Source of the DNA: Dolomedes plantarius
Lineage: Eukaryota; Arthropoda; Arachnida; Araneae; Dolomedidae
Length of the DNA stretch: 64,000 nucleotides
NCBI GenBank assembly: GCA_907164885.2
Contig: OU015496.1
Coordinates: forward strand, 107,955,707 to 108,019,706
Direction: 5' to 3'
The translations under genes were made by a program, and so were the position numbers. The notes under the pieces are model-generated. The model saw nothing but the letters and a program-made list of their open reading frames with translations, ran no database searches and was not told the DNA's origin. This document shows positions 1 through 11,419 of the stretch, one piece after another (position 1 is the stretch's first letter; each line of letters opens with the position of its first letter).

Positions 1-302
1 ATAAATTGACAAAAAAAAATTAAAATACAGTAAATGATAAAATTTAACCACTAGACTAATTGATATGGAAATATTTTAATAATTTAATTCAAATTAGAAA
101 TTTTTATGGACATTAAACATACAAATTAATTGCATACATTGACCGTTGTATTTAATTTGAATATTCTTTTCTACATTATTTTGTATATAAAAATATCCGT
201 TACGATTTTTGCATAAGTATTTTTTTGGCATTAATTGCATATATTGACCATTGTATTTAATTTGAATGTCCTCCGTAGCAAAGCACGGGTATTCAGCTAG
301 CC
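1..302 (+). mobile_element. Helitron-like element, 3' end (family Hel-1)
   Basis: The stretch ends in a GC-rich hairpin-like motif (CCGTAGCAAAGCACGGG), then TATTCAG and terminal CTAG at 299-302. This is the layout of a Helitron 3' end: a short hairpin about 10 bases before a CTRR terminus. The same end occurs in inverted orientation at 39731 and 59833, where CTAG is followed by T as expected; here the next base is C, so the flank may be altered. The body continues off the left edge of the window. No coding sequence is seen, so the copy is non-autonomous or truncated. An RTE-type retroposon end is a less likely alternative. Confidence 0.6.
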
Positions 303-544
303 TGGGATAAGAAAAATCATGAGAGAACAATTTCCCCGTTTCTTATAAGTCTGCGTTGAAAGTTTGGAATGCCGACTGAAAAATTTGAATGACTCCGTTA
401 ACGGCTGATTCCTGCTTTTATTTGAATTTCATAAAAATGAAAGAGCAAAAATTCCCTATAAATACATTTCAGATAAAAAAAATTAATAACAAAAGTTGTT
501 CGATACACACACAATTCAATCTAATAAACTTATTGTAAAAAATA

Positions 545-990
545 CAGTAAATCCTCGTTTATCCGAACTAACTTAGATCATAGGCAATCCGGTAACCGAA
601 AATCCGTATAGTATGGGTAATAAGCAAATCAAAATCCTTAACTAAGCAGACTTAATGTCTATTACGATAAAAAAAACTATGTTTTGTAACAAAATTACGT
701 GGTATTGTTTACAAGACATTAAAAAATATTAAAATAACTTTTCACATCATTTCTTAACAAAGAAATTGTAAGTCTAATAAAGCTTTCTTAAAGCATTTAT
801 TACCATAATTTGTTATACAATCCAGTAACTATACACTGAATCAAACTAAGAAGCGGATATTTGGCGTGCTTGTAGTAATGTTCTTGCTATCATAGTTAAA
901 AATTATTATCTAATGGGAACATTAAATAAAACTAATGTCTACAAATATGATCCGGATTATTCAGAGATCCGGATAAATGAGGTTTTACTA
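545..990. mobile_element. Tigger/pogo-type MITE (family T1)
   Basis: The 446-bp element has degraded terminal inverted repeats: CAGTAAATCCTCGTTTATCC on the left and a TGAGGTTTTACTA ending on the right. TA target duplications lie at 543-544 and 991-992. A better-preserved copy lies at 54457-54931. The interior is AT-rich and non-coding. Pogo-superfamily elements use a TA target and CAG-starting ends, which supports the family call. Confidence 0.82.
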
Positions 991-992
991 TA

Positions 993-2292
993 CCGTAAGT
1001 TGGGGCTACTTGGACACAAACCGAAAAGGTGTTTTAAATTACACCTAGGTCTCTTATCAATAAAATATAGATATAATTCACAATCTCTCCAACAGATAAG
1101 AACATTAGCTAGGTCCTGAGGCACTTTACCACGTTTCCGCTGTTTCCACCTTTTTTTAGTTCAGGTTATGTTGCTTTGTGATAAAAACACGAACTTTTGT
1201 GACCCTATAACTTCCACTTTCACTTCTTTACACACTACAGTTCCACATTAGGTAAGGATAAATTTACATTTCAAATACAGTCTTTAAGAATCTAACAATA
1301 GTTTTAGATGAATAGAGAATCAATTAGCCTAGTAAAATTTATAAGTGTTAAATAGTTTGCTGATAAACTAAAAATGGGGTTACTTGGACCCAAGCAAGGA
1401 AGTGGGTCCAATTAACCCCTAGTCACATTTTTGATTAGGCATTCTTAAATTTCACTGCAAAAATGATTAATATCATTCCTTCATGTCGGGTTCCTTTCAT
1501 TAAATGGTTAAACCGGTTCATGTGCATTACTTCGCAGATCTGATAGAAAGATGCCCCAAAATTACAAGAGCTCTCTTTGGAGCAGAAAGTATGCGGATTT
1601 TACAGCTGAAATATTAGAGAATGTATATATGCTATAAGGTCAGGAGAAATGTCTCAGAGAGATGCCTGAGATTGAAGAATGGTTTATTGAACAAACCTGG
1701 ACATCCAATCATATTTACTAGTAAATATGATTGCATCGTTGGCCTGTGACAGTCATTTAGACAAAATTTGTGATTTTGGAACTGCACTATCGATTTATTG
1801 TCAAGTCTTACCTTGAAATGCATGGAAGATCAGTGAACTGTTTCCAAAACAAACTCCCTGGGCGTGACTCGGTAAAATTAGTTTTGAAGACGCATCCCCT
1901 GTTAACAATCAGATTTGCAAATAAAAAAGGGTTTGTTTTCTGTTTTAATGTAAAATAAATTTTTCATACATTAGCCTCTATTTTTTTTTCAAGATCCTAG
2001 GGGCTACTTGAGCCCACAATCTATTTGAATTATATATTTCATGTAAAATGTAGGTTGGGTCCAAGTAACCCCAATCAGGGTATTACTTGAACCCAAATTT
2101 CAATAATTTATTAAATGTACTATATATATAATTAAAGTTTGGTTTGAAAAAGACCTAAAATCCTGGTGAATCTTCAAATAAGTTGTTCAAATCAGGTTAT
2201 CAGCACCAATATGTTTTTAAGGCTATCGTTGGGTAAGAAATGTACAAAAATCTTCACGTTTTGGGTCCCAGTAACCCCAATCTAAGGCACTG
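993..2292 (+). mobile_element. Degenerate pogo-like transposon with repeated end motifs
   Basis: The ends form an inverted pair, TTGGGGCTACTTGGACACAA near 1001 and the complement of TTGGGGTTACTGGGACCCAA near 2281, and the right end closes with CACTG. The core GGGGTTACTTGGACCC, in either orientation, recurs near 1004, 1377, 1400, 2000, 2055, 2081 and 2264. Repeated subterminal copies of an end motif are common where transposase binds. The interior carries a broken transposase N-terminus. The left boundary touches the MITE that ends at 990, so it is uncertain by several bases. Confidence 0.6.
1551..1958 (+). pseudogene. pogo/Tigger-type transposase, N-terminal fragment
   Basis: The reading starts at an ATG with MPQNYKSSLWSRKYADFTAE, which resembles the psq-type helix-turn-helix start of pogo-superfamily transposases. 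After stops and frameshifts it resumes at about 1785 with FIVKSYLEMHGRSVNCFQNK and then LPGRDSVK and LTIRFANKK, matching the CENP-B-type DNA-binding region of that family. The DDE catalytic domain is absent. At least three frame changes or stops are needed to join the pieces, so it is a dead fragment. Confidence 0.7.
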
Positions 2293-3156
2293 CCTTTAGT
2301 TCTTAATTAAGATTCTCTGAATTTCCATTACTTCCTTTTAAGTAAGGTTTTACTTTTTTTTGGCAACATTTTCAAATGAATTTTTTGGGAGGGGACTCAG
2401 TTGCGTTCCATTCATTTTGTATTCATTAATATCCCTTGTTGTTTAAAGGATTTATTATACGTATATTTCTCAAATATATATGGCGACTGATACCAATTAT
2501 TTTCTGAGTTTTTATATTCAAAGACCGAGGTGGTGTATTTTTTTTCCATTTGGGTGCCATTATACTGTTGCCGTAAAAACATATTTAAAGCGGTATGGTT
2601 TAAAAAAAATGATATTATCTTTCAGGTTACATGCTGATAAATTCCTTTTACTTTGTCGAAGGTAGTTGTGTAACTTATTTTCGTTACAACAATACAATCT
2701 AGGTATTAACTAAAACTTCGTCGAAGTTTATACAATAAAAAGACTCAAATCACTGCACAAAAAATTACTATTAGATAGGAACGTATTTTATTGCATCTCT
2801 CACAATCTCCTTATTCAAATGGAATAAAAATCGTTTTTATTAGTAAAACAGTGTTGACAATTTATTCAGATGAAAAATGATATTTCAGAAACCAACAGAA
2901 CCACTGAGTCAGGAGTTCGCAGTGTATGCTGCTACAGCTGTACTCAGGGCTTTATTTTTGTTTAAAAAAAAAAAAAAGATAAAGATTTCGGAACTCACCA
3001 TATTATTGGGCCTAAAATTACAAAGACAAATGAATTTTGAAATTTCAATTGACAAAAAGAAAATTTTGCTAAACATTATTTCAAGTATTCAATCTATTTA
3101 ACATTGTAGGTTTTGGCAATATTTTATTGGATAAAATAGTAAAATTAGCAGTTTCA
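2293..3156. other. Unassigned AT-rich stretch
   Basis: No TIR, gene or RNA was recognised. A 74-codon open frame at 2877-3101 includes a poly-lysine run from an A tract and shows no known domain. It is probably chance. Confidence 0.4.
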
Positions 3157-3586
3157 AATATAATAAATAATTACAAGATAAAAAGAATTTTTTTATATAC
3201 TATATTTTAAAATTTGCTGTTGAATAATATAAACTTGACAATTCTATGTATTAATAAATGCTTTTTAAAAAGTTTTTTGATGAATTATCCCATCAACTTG
3301 AAAGAAAATGAAGTTAATTGGAAGTTAACTTGCATTTAACTTTTCGTTACCGTCCCGGCCGATAGATGGCTGCACCAGTCTACAAATCAAAATTAACTGA
3401 AAATGGATTCAATTCTGCTTAAATATGGCTAAAAGTATTAAAATAATGCATTGTCATCGTGTTCTGGGTTATTCCAAAAGTTTCAAATGTCTAGCTAGTT
3501 GGGAAGTTAGTTAAAAATCGATTGCAAGATTTGTACGGGACAAACACACAAACAAGAAAGCGAGTTAATAAAAACATGGTAAAAAG
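3157..3586 (+). repeat. 430-bp dispersed repeat R3, copy 1 (retroposon 3' end?)
   Basis: About 430 bp is closely similar, by eye, to 56572-57003 over its whole length, for example the shared blocks ATAAATAATTACAAGATAAA and GATAGATGGCTGCACCAGTC. Both copies end in a CA/AAAC-rich tail followed by AAGAAAGC-AGTTAATAAAA. A shared end with a simple tail suggests the 3' part of a non-LTR retroposon, perhaps RTE-like. No reverse transcriptase coding sequence is visible, so the class is inference. Confidence 0.7.
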
Positions 3587-4776
3587 GTTGCGGAACTGCC
3601 TTACCGGTACATTCCGTCTCCAAAAACAAAAGCAAAAAATGATCGTGCTATTCTACTGCTATAAAAACTGAACAGGAATGGAGTAGTTGATTGATAAATT
3701 ATTTTTTCAAATTCTATAAATTACGTTTCTATCTTTTTACAAGCACTAAAGTTCCACTGAACAGATAGATATTAACGGGAGTATCTATTTGATTTGATAC
3801 ATAAAGAAGCCAAATACTAAATTTTATGTTTCTAGATAGAAAATTTCCACGAAATAATCTAATTTGTTACGTAGGTAAGTTAAGTTCTGATGCAATTTAG
3901 AGAAACACGGTTTCGCTTCTAATGTAATTTGTGGAGAAAGGAAAATCAATCGATAAAGGAAAAACATAGATATGTTTAACTTAACAAGATTTTAAAAACT
4001 TGAAAAGAAATTTGCAAAGAGGTACAACACAATTTGAATATGTTTAAACCCTTTAAAATTGTTCGTGTAAACAATGTAACGCACAAACAATATACAAACA
4101 TGACAAAAATGTCTGAATCTTTTATGCTCATTGTTATTTCATTAAATTTATTTTTTTACCTAAGTCTCATTTATGTGACGCTAAAGGGGAATAAACTATG
4201 CCCTTAGGAAATAACGAAATTAAACCATGATATTTATATATACACATTAAGAGAAATTAAATCATTATCTAGAGTTTATTAATCCATCTTTATTCAATAA
4301 AAGTATTTTCTTTCCCTTGTGTCACGAAGCTATTATTTATGTAATTGTTTTGAGGGAATTCGTAATACACTTTTTCTGAATTAATTATTAACTGATTACT
4401 ACAGAGTGTGTTATGGGAAAACTTTTAATAAAAGTGGGATACCGTTTTAAATGGTATAATTCAGTCTGTAAAACTAAAAACCTAGTATGCTTTCTTAGAC
4501 GTATCAAACGTTATCATTCTTTATTACAAAAACTGTTGCGACTCTTCTGTAATTCATCTCAATTAATCCTATGTATGTTAAGGGTACAATCATCTAACCA
4601 TTTGGATGTAATTTAACGTAAGAAAGGTTTCTGTTTAAGCCATATGACTTAGGTACTCCTCATCGGAATATATCATGTGTTTAAAGTCTACAATCATCCC
4701 CTCTTTTTGATGTATTTATAAATCTTTCAGTCATAAATGAATATTTCCGTTTGAGAAAATGATTACGTGTTCATCA

Positions 4777-4778
<2 letters not shown>
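3587..4778. other. Unassigned AT-rich stretch
   Basis: Nothing recognised. The only open frame over 60 codons (4413-4616) has no identifiable domain. Confidence 0.4.

Positions 4779-4853
<75 letters not shown>
4779..4853. repeat. (TA)n microsatellite
   Basis: An uninterrupted TA array of about 75 bp runs directly up to the left end of the element at 4854. Open frames here that encode alternating Tyr-Ile are artefacts of the repeat. Confidence 0.98.
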
Positions 4854-4856
<3 letters not shown>

Positions 4857-5862
4857 TGGGATCTCGATCCATCGTTTTCGAAGGGACTGACTGAACTAAA
4901 CGATGATGGATGCGGGAAAACGATAGATGCTGGAGCATACAAAAAAGTATTAACATACCTTAAAGTTGGATATTCCTAAAATATATTTACTCCCATACAT
5001 AAAAGCATAAATACCTGTATTGTAATTGAAGATAAAATTACAAAGTTGTACTGAAATCCAAGATAAAAATAATAATAATGAAAAAGAAATACACTTAGCT
5101 ACACAGGAATTTTGATTCAAATAAAAGTCTTTAATCTTCGTTTGTGTTTTTTTTGGGGGGGCAGTTTTTTCTCCACAAGTAAACAACATTTTTTCTGTGT
5201 TGAAAATTGCATTCCTTTCGGTATCGGTTATTGTGTCAGAGTATAAAGAAGCGTCAGCCGTGAATGGTTTGTAAATAGAACCACTCCATTGCACTGCAGC
5301 AATCAAAATCTTTTCACACCCGCTTAGACCAAACACCAGGGCGCCTCCATCCCAAGTCCAAGACAAAAGCCAGAGGACAGCAGGAACCGCTCAGGTCGGC
5401 TGACTGTGAGCTATTTCTGATAAGAACAAAAATGTTGAATAGTCGGAGAATTTGGAATGAGTTTCTGGAAATAGGATTCTTCAGGGGCTAAAAAATTAAG
5501 GAACACCAATGACGAACAAATAATGGGAGTGGTACGATTATGCGAAACCGAGCTAAACAGGAGAGAACAAAAATACGAGACCGTGCATCTCAAATGTTCT
5601 GCTCATTGTTTAATTAAAGCGTCATTCTAGCTCAATCCAAACATTTATATTTCAGGTTCAGTTATTATGAAAAAACGATCGATCCGATAAATTAATGTAA
5701 AGCTGCGATATTCTGAACGAATATTGTGAGAAAACGATGGATCGAGGAACGATTCATGCGGTCTGTTTTTGCTTGTTTTCTATGGAATTTATTCGGGGCT
5801 TCATGAAATAAACAATGCATACGGGAAAACGATCGTTCGGGGAACGATCGATCGAGATTCCA

Positions 5863-5865
<3 letters not shown>
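4854..5865. mobile_element. Tigger/pogo-type element, 1.0 kb (family T2)
   Basis: The ends are CAGTGGGATCTCGATC on the left and CGATCGAGATTCCACTG on the right, with TA duplications at 4852-4853 and 5866-5867. The subterminal motif AACGATCGATC is repeated inside both ends. A 173-bp relative lies at 30816-30988. A 138-codon minus-strand frame (4950-5366) includes a TKIKDFYL segment that loosely recalls the C-terminal tail of Tigger transposases, but the rest is not recognisable. The element is therefore an internally deleted derivative. Confidence 0.8.

Positions 5866-5895
<30 letters not shown>
5866..5895. repeat. (TA)n spacer between two transposons
   Basis: Thirty bases of pure TA repeat separate two TA-target elements. 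It appears continuous in origin with the array at 4779-4853. Confidence 0.95.
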
Positions 5896-5898
<3 letters not shown>

Positions 5899-6395
5899 GG
5901 TGTCCGGGTTAAAATTATCCAAAAGTTATGGCTTATTTTTACGGAACTACCCATTATAATTAAAATATTTAAATAGAAATAAAAACATCTCACCAGGTTT
6001 TAATATCAAAAGAATTCGACATGTTCACCTTTTATAGCACGATAAACGTCTATACAGTAATCCGGTTCTCTCCAAGTGTTTCGTAGCATATCAGGAGTTA
6101 TTAGTGTAATAACAAAAAATAAATTGTGTATAAACGAAAAATTGAAACCGTGGATGAGTTGAAGAAGCGTATCATTCAAGCAATTCGTCTAATAACTTTG
6201 AGAGTAATGCGTCACTTGAAGAGAACTGGATTGCTGTTCAGACGTTTGCCGTGCTAGTACAAAAGGTGCACACATCGAAATCTATTAATATTAAAACTTG
6301 GTGAGATTTTTTTTCTATTTAATTTTTTTTATTCTAATGAGTAGTTCCGTAAAAATAAGCCATAACTTTTGGATACTTTTTGCCCGGACACCCTG
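5896..6395. mobile_element. Palindromic mariner derivative (3'-end/3'-end foldback)
   Basis: The 500-bp element has TIRs starting CAGGGTGTCCGGG and TA duplications on both sides. Its two arms, about 5896-6105 and 6190-6395, are inverted copies of each other over roughly 200 bp. Each arm, read outward, encodes the same degenerate mariner C-terminus: MLRNTWREPDYCIDVYRAIK on the minus strand (left arm) and a matching MRHLKRTGLLFRR-type reading with frameshifts on the plus strand (right arm). The spacer encodes VDELKKRIIQAI, the segment just before it in mariner transposases. Both ends are thus the 3' end of one ancestor, joined tail to tail. Confidence 0.85.
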
Positions 6396-7138
6396 TATAT
6401 ATGGCAAGGAAGTATATGACTAGGAAGTTCTCAGAATTTATATCTTCGGCTTGATTAAGCCCAGCTTCGACCAGTAATCAATTTTTAAACAAAAGTATTA
6501 AATAGTTAAAGGCATTCTGAGATTGAGGCAGGAATGCATTTGTATGGGCGAGTATAAACTTACACTGTGTTCGAATAATAATCAAAATTCGTTTCAGCAC
6601 CGTTGATTTTCATAACTCTCAACTCGTTCTACAAATATTAATGATAAAATACCCCATACTTAATACATATTCTATGCTTATTGAATAATGTTTATACATA
6701 TCATTGAACTCTAAAGTATTTGAAAGATGGTTTAACTTACTTTAGTATTTCTGCCTAATTACTTTTCAGTTAGGAATATTTCATAAAGAATGCAAACTTC
6801 CCCAAGTGGGCAAAATTCTCTGGAGGAAATCAAATGAAAAGATTTCGTTGCTTACCTGAAAGATAAAAATATATATGTAATGCATTATAGACAATGAAAT
6901 AATCAGTTACAGTATAAATTATTATATGTAATAATGCTTCGATAATAAGAGGGTGAAAAACAAAAGTTATGCTAAACTTTCAGTTTCGAGATTTAACGAG
7001 TTACCAATAGAACAACGAATATGTGCGCGTAGGTAATTTCGACGAATATGCGTGCAAGTTTCTTTATTTCAACAGGAAGTTATGACAAACGTCTTTTATA
7101 AATTGTTGTATTCAATCCAAAAAAAAGCGATCACTGTA

Positions 7139-7140
<2 letters not shown>
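6396..7140. other. Unassigned AT-rich stretch
   Basis: No features recognised. Confidence 0.4.
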
Positions 7141-7191
<51 letters not shown>

Positions 7192-7204
7192 TGGGGCGTT
7201 ATAG

Positions 7205-7266
<62 letters not shown>
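7141..7266. repeat. (TA)n microsatellite, interrupted once
   Basis: Two TA arrays (about 50 and 60 bp) are separated by a 17-bp GC-richer interruption at 7190-7206. Confidence 0.97.
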
Positions 7267-7268
<2 letters not shown>

Positions 7269-8040
7269 GTTGAATATTGCCTGCAAGATAACCTAGTGGC
7301 TCATAGTTAACGATATGATGGCTATTATGTGATAAACTTAGAACTGAAAGGGTCTTACAAAGTGAGTATTTCTTTTCTCTCGTTTTAAGTGAATGACTGT
7401 TCCTATTGGTAGAACTGCAATATTTATATTTACACTTATGTTTACATTGAATTTATTTCTTAAGAGTAGATAACAAAATTCTCGAAAATTTCCAACACAT
7501 TAGAAAAACACTAGAAAACTGAAAAAAAGAGAACTGAAAACCTAACCACATGAAGATTTTTGAAACTAGAAGATGTTACAAACTCCTTTGAGAAAACGTT
7601 ACTTTCTGCCTAATAAACACACAGACGAACACTTTTCCTAGTTATAAAAAGGGACTACACTAATAAAGTTTCATCATTTATTCAACAGTTTTATACTGTC
7701 TAATAAATATTAAAGCATGAAACCGTGATTTAACTATATCTGACTTATATCAATCGGGCATCCAGTTTATGAAGCTATGATATCTATATATTTAAGTTGC
7801 TAAACCAACTTTTTGGGCAGTTCGTGAGAGAAAACTACTGCAACAATCTACTTCATTTTGGTCTTAAACGAAAGATTGCAATCTGTAGATTTGTCAAATT
7901 TGGTTTTGTAACCCCAATTTCATTTAATTGGCGATAATTTACAATTAAAAACTTTATTTCTGCGCATGCTCAGTGACATGTTTTAATGATAAACACGTTT
8001 ATTACGAGGAGTCTATCTCTCTCTCTATCTGCCATTTATA
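7267..8040. other. Unassigned AT-rich stretch
   Basis: Nothing recognised except a short CT-rich (CTCT) run near 8012-8026 beside the Tc1 insertion. Confidence 0.4.
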
Positions 8041-9467
8041 CACTCATGGACAAAGAAATTAGCGCACCAAGAAGGAGTCGTCAAAATGAAACGAAATTTT
8101 ACATACATAATGACTACTTTGATATAAGTAAATGATAAGAAAATCAAAGAAAAAGGATAATTTATTTCAGAGAAAAAGGCAAAAGAACGGAGGAGTTAAT
8201 ACTCCGTTGGACCCCCTCTAGCGCGAATGAACGATGCGATACGATCGGGAATTCAGTCATACAAGTTCTGTATGATGTCTTGAGACATTTCGCTCCATAT
8301 TTGCTTCCATCATTTCGTTCCATCCTTGCCTCTAGTTCGTTCAAACTCGTGGGATACCCAACTCGTCGTCCCAAATGATCCCAGATATGCTCGATTGGAG
8401 ACAAATCTGGGGATCGGGCAGGCCAAGGAAGGGTAGTAACAGTGCGGAGACAGTCTTGTGACACCCTTGCCGTATGAGGCCGAGCATTGTCTTGTTGAAA
8501 AATGGCTCCTGGAAGCCGTTGCATGAGTGGCAACACATGTGGTTGCAGGATTTCATGAACATACCGCTGGGCTGTCATGGTGCCACGGAAAAATACTAGG
8601 GGTGACCGTGTATTGTAGGCAATGGCAACCCATACCATCACACCAGCTGTGGGAGCGATGTGTCGCTGTACAGCAAAGGCAGGATTGAAGCGTTCACCAC
8701 GGGCACTCCACACACGAACACGATTGTCATCACTGCCGAGATTGAATCTGGATTCGTTGCTAAAGACGACCTGGTTCCATTCCGCTGCAGTCCAGTTTCC
8801 TCGTGCGCGGCAAAACTCCAAACAGAGGCGTCGATGGGTGGGCGTCAAGGGCAGCACACGTAATGGGCGCCGTGATACCAACTGTCCTTCAGCCAGGCGC
8901 CTTCGTATGGTTCGAGAAGACATAGAGGCCCCTAGTGAAGGTGCTACCTGTGCCTGGATGGCGGCCGATGAAGCAGTTGGCTGTACGCGTGCATTTCTTA
9001 CGATGTGGCGGTCTTCTCGACGACTGGTCTGTCGAGGGCGTCCTGAGCCTGGTCATCGTGTACATGACATCTCTCGGGTCCACTGGTCCCAACACCTCCT
9101 CACAACACAATCAGAGCGGCCTAATTGACGAGCTACTCGCCTAGCTGACCACCCAGATTCCATCATCCCGACGATTCTCCCCCTCTCAAACTGCGACAAC
9201 TGCTTATATTGTCTTCGAACACGGCGTAATGGCATGTCTATCTCAGCTCTTCCTTTGTAAATGATCCAGCACACTCAAACAAGCTTTAGTTACCTGTTTT
9301 ATACTCCACAGAGTACGATGTTCAACGCCCTCTACCGGCTATACGTAATGCGCAATCACGCTGCATTTCTAATCATTTGCATATCACCCCGACAGGTACC
9401 TTCATTGCAAGTTTCGTTACGATCCCGCAATTATTTCTTGGTGCGCTAATTTTTTTGTCCATGAGTG
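8041..9467 (-). mobile_element. Tc1-type transposon (family Tc-A)
   Basis: The 1427-bp element has near-perfect terminal inverted repeats of about 33 bp starting CACTCATGGACAAA and ending near AATTAGCGCACC. TA duplications lie at 8039-8040 and 9468-9469. It carries one transposase gene on the minus strand. Length, ends and target all fit Tc1. It is the only Tc1 of the window that is not beside a long (TA)n array. Confidence 0.97.
8196..9235 (-). pseudogene. Tc1 transposase, frameshifted, first catalytic Asp changed to Asn
   Basis: The reading starts at an ATG (MPLRRVRRQYKQLSQFERGR) with a paired-like helix-turn-helix (SARRVARQLGRSDCVVRRCW). It changes frame at about 9055 and again at about 8920, then runs as SSRTIRRRL... 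. Catalytic motifs: the first Asp of FSDESRF reads FSNESRF, the second is present (FQQDNARPHTA), and the Glu is present (SPDLSPIEHIW). The last part needs another frame change and one stop to reach the family ending RARGGPTEY at 8196. The span of about 346 codons equals a full Tc1 transposase. The Asp-to-Asn change should abolish catalysis independently of the frameshifts. Confidence 0.93.
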
Positions 9468-10566
9468 TATTTATATGATAATCATGTTTGTGAAATATAA
9501 GATTAAATCTGATGGAAATTGTTTATTTCGTGCTGTTTAATTAGAGATAATCTACAAATTAAAAAAAAATTGCCCTGCGCTTAGTCAGTGACATTGTTAA
9601 ATCTGGCTTTAGATACTCACTAAGCACGAGGCCGCTTAAACATATTAATCTGCTTCTGCGCATTATTATGATTTTGAACTTTTGGCAATGATGTGTTGAG
9701 TAAAATCCGTGTATTAGTGCACTTATTAACTATCTAGCCGTCGTGTTTTGAAGGGTATCAACTAGTGCAAGTTTAATTTCACATGCGGAATCTTTTACGC
9801 AAAATTAAGATTAAATATAGAAACGCCGCTTAAGTATAAATCGAGTTTCAGTTTACAAGTGAGCTGTATGACATAAGTTTCGTGAATTAATACCATCCGT
9901 AAACAAGCTATTTGCAAGCTTTTTCAAAATTTCCAGATAAATAATACCCCCATTAATTACACTAATTCTGAAAAATTACTTTAATTAATGAATAATTATC
10001 GAGAGCACCATTTTTCCGAGTTCTGGGATACACGGCTCTTATCGCTTCATTTTCGTGTTACACGGTGTTCCACAAAACCATCTCTGACGTTGCTACCGGA
10101 GCATGTAACAGGCTGTAAGGAAGTAATCCCCCATCAAGCAAAAGCTGTCATCATGTCAAAGGAGTTTTTTCCCCTAAATTAGTCCCTAGACATTCCGGGA
10201 TATCACTTCAATACAGCTAGTCTTAAGGCAGTAATTCCGTGCTAAAAGTTTGTCGTGGTTGTTCGCCCCTCCCCCTCTCCTTTTTTTTTAAACATCATTC
10301 ATCATGGAGTAATTAATAAGGGATTTTTCTCAGCTATACGTGCTTTTCAATTTAGAAGGTCGAAATAAATTTTAAAATTTCTGTCTTACAGTGCACGGAA
10401 TATATATTTTTCTTTCCTAGCATCGGATATTTGATACGGTGCATTCTCTTGTCAAATGAAGATACATTCGCATTGATTTGCATATTCTTAAGTTCTTTTT
10501 GTCCAGTATTTTCCTCTCAAGTTTATACCTTTAGTTTGTCAATAAGTCTCTAATGTAATATTACTT
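9468..10566. other. Unassigned AT-rich stretch
   Basis: No features recognised. Confidence 0.4.
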
Positions 10567-10634
10567 CTGGATTCGCTCTACCTCAGTGTTAACTTATGGA
10601 GAAAGTTTGTCGTAGGATTGCTGACTTGGATTTA
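10567..10634 (+). repeat. MITE R2, left fragment
   Basis: The sequence TGGATTCGCTCTACCTCAGT and what follows match the left end of the R2 copy at 48064-48488. It stops where R1 begins. The missing right part of the same copy is probably the R2 fragment at 14325-14641, displaced by later insertions. Confidence 0.65.
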
Positions 10635-10811
10635 GAGGATTTTTAACGTAGGATTACGTTGCTTCATAACGGTCCTGCGGAAAGGAAAATTTCAGACCCT
10701 AAAACCGTTCGTCCATCCGCCCTCGCGAGTTATAATTTTGGCAGCGTGCAAAACCCAGTCTATCGGTTGGATAAGTTATACAGAAAAGTACTAAGATGTT
10801 TCAAAATTTTT

Positions 10812-10887
<76 letters not shown>

Positions 10888-10995
10888 GTACATATATATA
10901 GATACATATATACATACAAAAGACGTATAAAAAGATAAGTAATCCTACGTAAATAACCCGCGGCAGTTTCGTTAGAAGAGACTACCTGAAAATAT
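10635..10995 (-). repeat. Dispersed repeat R1, copy a, with (TA)n core
   Basis: This is an inverted copy of the repeat at 24175-24529. It begins with the complement of GAACGTAATCCTACG, includes a block around ACTCGCGAGGGCGG, carries a (TA)n core at 10815-10881, and ends with the complement of AGTCTCTTCTAACGAAACTG. The core array varies in length between copies, so it is an ancestral part of the repeat that mutates rapidly. The class is unknown. Confidence 0.8.
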
Positions 10996-11039
10996 TTTTC
11001 CTCTTTTTTAACGTAGCAGTACATAAATCAGAAAGTAGA

Positions 11040-11325
11040 GGTAAAGATTCGAAAAAGATTTCATTTTTTAAAGGAAGTTTTATGATTTTTCTCGTGATAT
11101 AAATTTTATAACCCTCAAATTATTATTTTAAATGCAAACTTAAAAAAAGTTACTAAAACAGCTTACAAATTTAATTTTAAAAAAATCTAAGAATAATTTT
11201 TTTTAAATTCATTATTAGTGTACCCCTACACTATAAGACGAATAGTCAAGCAAAATTTTAGCCCTTTAGGTCAAGCGGATTGGTCTGTGCCTTGTATGTC
11301 ACTGAGTCAGTGAGTTACGGAGCTG
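11040..11325 (-). mobile_element. Helitron-like element Hel-1, 5'-end fragment
   Basis: The sequence matches 40170-40456 of the Hel-1 copy, including AAATTTTAGCCCTTTAGGTC-type wording, GCGGATTGGTCTGTGCC and the GTCA-repeat tail before GTTACGGAGCTGTT. The CTAG end is missing. It runs straight into a (TA)n array. Confidence 0.65.

Positions 11326-11419
<94 letters not shown>
11326..11419. repeat. (TA)n microsatellite
   Basis: A TA array of about 90 bp lies between the outer edge of the Helitron fragment and the Tc1 left end at 11420. It probably grew from the TATATA at the Helitron edge, which the copy at 40458 still shows in short form. Confidence 0.97.

Noticed and set aside
4950..5366. 138-codon frame as a transposase gene
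   Set aside because: Only a short TKIKDFYL segment recalls a Tigger tail; the rest is unrecognisable and lies in a deleted element.
8622..9144. Plus-strand frames of 168 and 69 codons opposite the Tc1 gene
   Set aside because: They are antisense shadows of the better supported minus-strand transposase.
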